DNA of 6,277 nt from an uncultured Methylobacillus sp. (lineage in GTDB: Bacteria; Pseudomonadota; Gammaproteobacteria; Burkholderiales; Methylophilaceae). Within the stretch, counting starts at the first letter, position 1. Every line of letters begins with the position of its first letter. The stretch covers positions 1 through 6,277 of the forward strand of contig CAMLME010000106.1 in assembly GCA_946481235.1 (NCBI GenBank). The letters are read 5' to 3'. Shown piece by piece: positions 5,766 through 6,277 of this stretch. The notes beneath the pieces were generated by a model, which was given only the letters and a program-made list of their open reading frames with translations, searched no databases and was not told where the DNA came from. Made by a program: the position numbers and the translations under genes.

Positions 5766-6277
5766 ATGAAACGCATGTTATTTAATGCGACGCAGGAAGA
5801 AGAACTACGCGTCGCCATCGTCGACGGGCAGAAACTGATCGATCTCGACATCGAGCACGCCGGCAAAGAACAACGCAAGAGCAACATCTACAAGGGTGTC
5901 ATCACCCGCATCGAGCCTTCCCTCGAAGCCTGCTTCGTCAATTACGGTACCGACCGCCACGGCTTTCTGCCTTTCAAGGAAGTTGCCCGCAGCTATTTTC
6001 AAGACGGCGCCGAGAATCGCGCCAGCATCAAGGAAGCTCTACGCGAAGGCCAGGAACTGATCGTCCAGGTTGACAAGGACGAGCGCGGCAATAAGGGTGC
6101 GGCCCTCACCACTTTCATCAGCCTGGCCGGGCGTTACCTGGTGCTGATGCCGAACAACCCGCGCGGCGGCGGCGTTTCGCGCCGTATCGAAGGCGAAGAC
6201 CGCAACGAACTGCGTGATCTGATTTCCCAGCTTGAAGTCCCCTCCGGCATGAGCGTCATTGCCCGTACCGCCGGCAT
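5766..6277 (+). CDS. rne: Ribonuclease E, N-terminal part (3' end outside window)
   Basis: RNase E is the essential endoribonuclease of mRNA decay and of rRNA and tRNA processing, and the scaffold of the RNA degradosome at the inner membrane. The 170 visible residues align nearly gap-free with E. coli RNase E from the first residue (MKRML.NATQ). They cover the RNase H-like start and the S1 RNA-binding domain (about 35-123, with [18 protein letters not shown] and RHGFLPF) and reach the 5'-sensor pocket, whose Arg167-Thr168 correspond to E. coli Arg169-Thr170. The offset of two comes from a shorter loop after YF (about residues 78-89). S1 aromatic residues Phe57 and Phe67 are conserved. The catalytic DNase I-like domain and the C-terminal scaffold lie outside, so RNase G-like truncation cannot be excluded from the fragment alone, but similarity and divergence from rluC favour rne. 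GGGAG lies 9 nt before the ATG. Confidence 0.96.
   Translation, partial: MKRMLFNATQEEELRVAIVDGQKLIDLDIEHAGKEQRKSNIYKGVITRIEPSLEACFVNYGTDRHGFLPFKEVARSYFQDGAENRASIKEALREGQELIVQVDKDERGNKGAALTTFISLAGRYLVLMPNNPRGGGVSRRIEGEDRNELRDLISQLEVPSGMSVIARTAG

Overview
The window is a chromosomal housekeeping segment from a Gram-negative proteobacterium, most likely a betaproteobacterium. It is moderately GC-rich with tightly packed genes. The best taxonomic clue is gene order: rne runs divergently from rluC, followed by a HAD phosphatase, a small Rieske ferredoxin and a short-form SppA. From memory, that run including the Rieske gene is typical of Betaproteobacteria, while Pseudomonas has a similar order without it. 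No placement below class is supported. I see no mobile element, CRISPR array, tRNA or rRNA.

Layout. 1-1577 (+): the 3' two-thirds of pgi (glucose-6-phosphate isomerase), then a small MEKHLA/PAS-like gene that probably starts at a TTG. 1574-2281 (-): pgl (6-phosphogluconolactonase), convergent with the MEKHLA gene, with stop codons overlapping. 2282-2394: a short spacer with a perfect hairpin. 2395-5254 (-): four tightly spaced genes transcribed rluC, HAD hydrolase, Rieske protein, sppA (overlaps of 17 and 22 bp, then a 1-nt gap), possibly continuing into pgl. 5255-5765: a 511-bp divergent control region. 5766-6277 (+): the 5' end of rne (RNase E), cut by the window edge.

Function. pgi and pgl both act near glucose 6-phosphate: Pgi connects it to glycolysis and Pgl performs the second step of the oxidative pentose phosphate pathway. 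They face each other across the MEKHLA gene. The rluC-sppA block joins 23S rRNA pseudouridylation, a HAD phosphatase of unknown substrate, a Rieske electron carrier of unknown partner and an inner-membrane signal-peptide peptidase. Overlapping ends suggest one transcript with translational coupling.

The most interesting element is not a gene. The stretch before rne (about 5595-5765) can fold into a compact three-way junction, then a long-range GC-rich stem, then a small hairpin that covers the rne ribosome binding site. This fits an autoregulatory RNase E leader, analogous in role to the enterobacterial rne 5' UTR element but apparently with a different fold. Otherwise the window looks like ordinary conserved genome; I found no convincing evidence of an undescribed multi-gene system.
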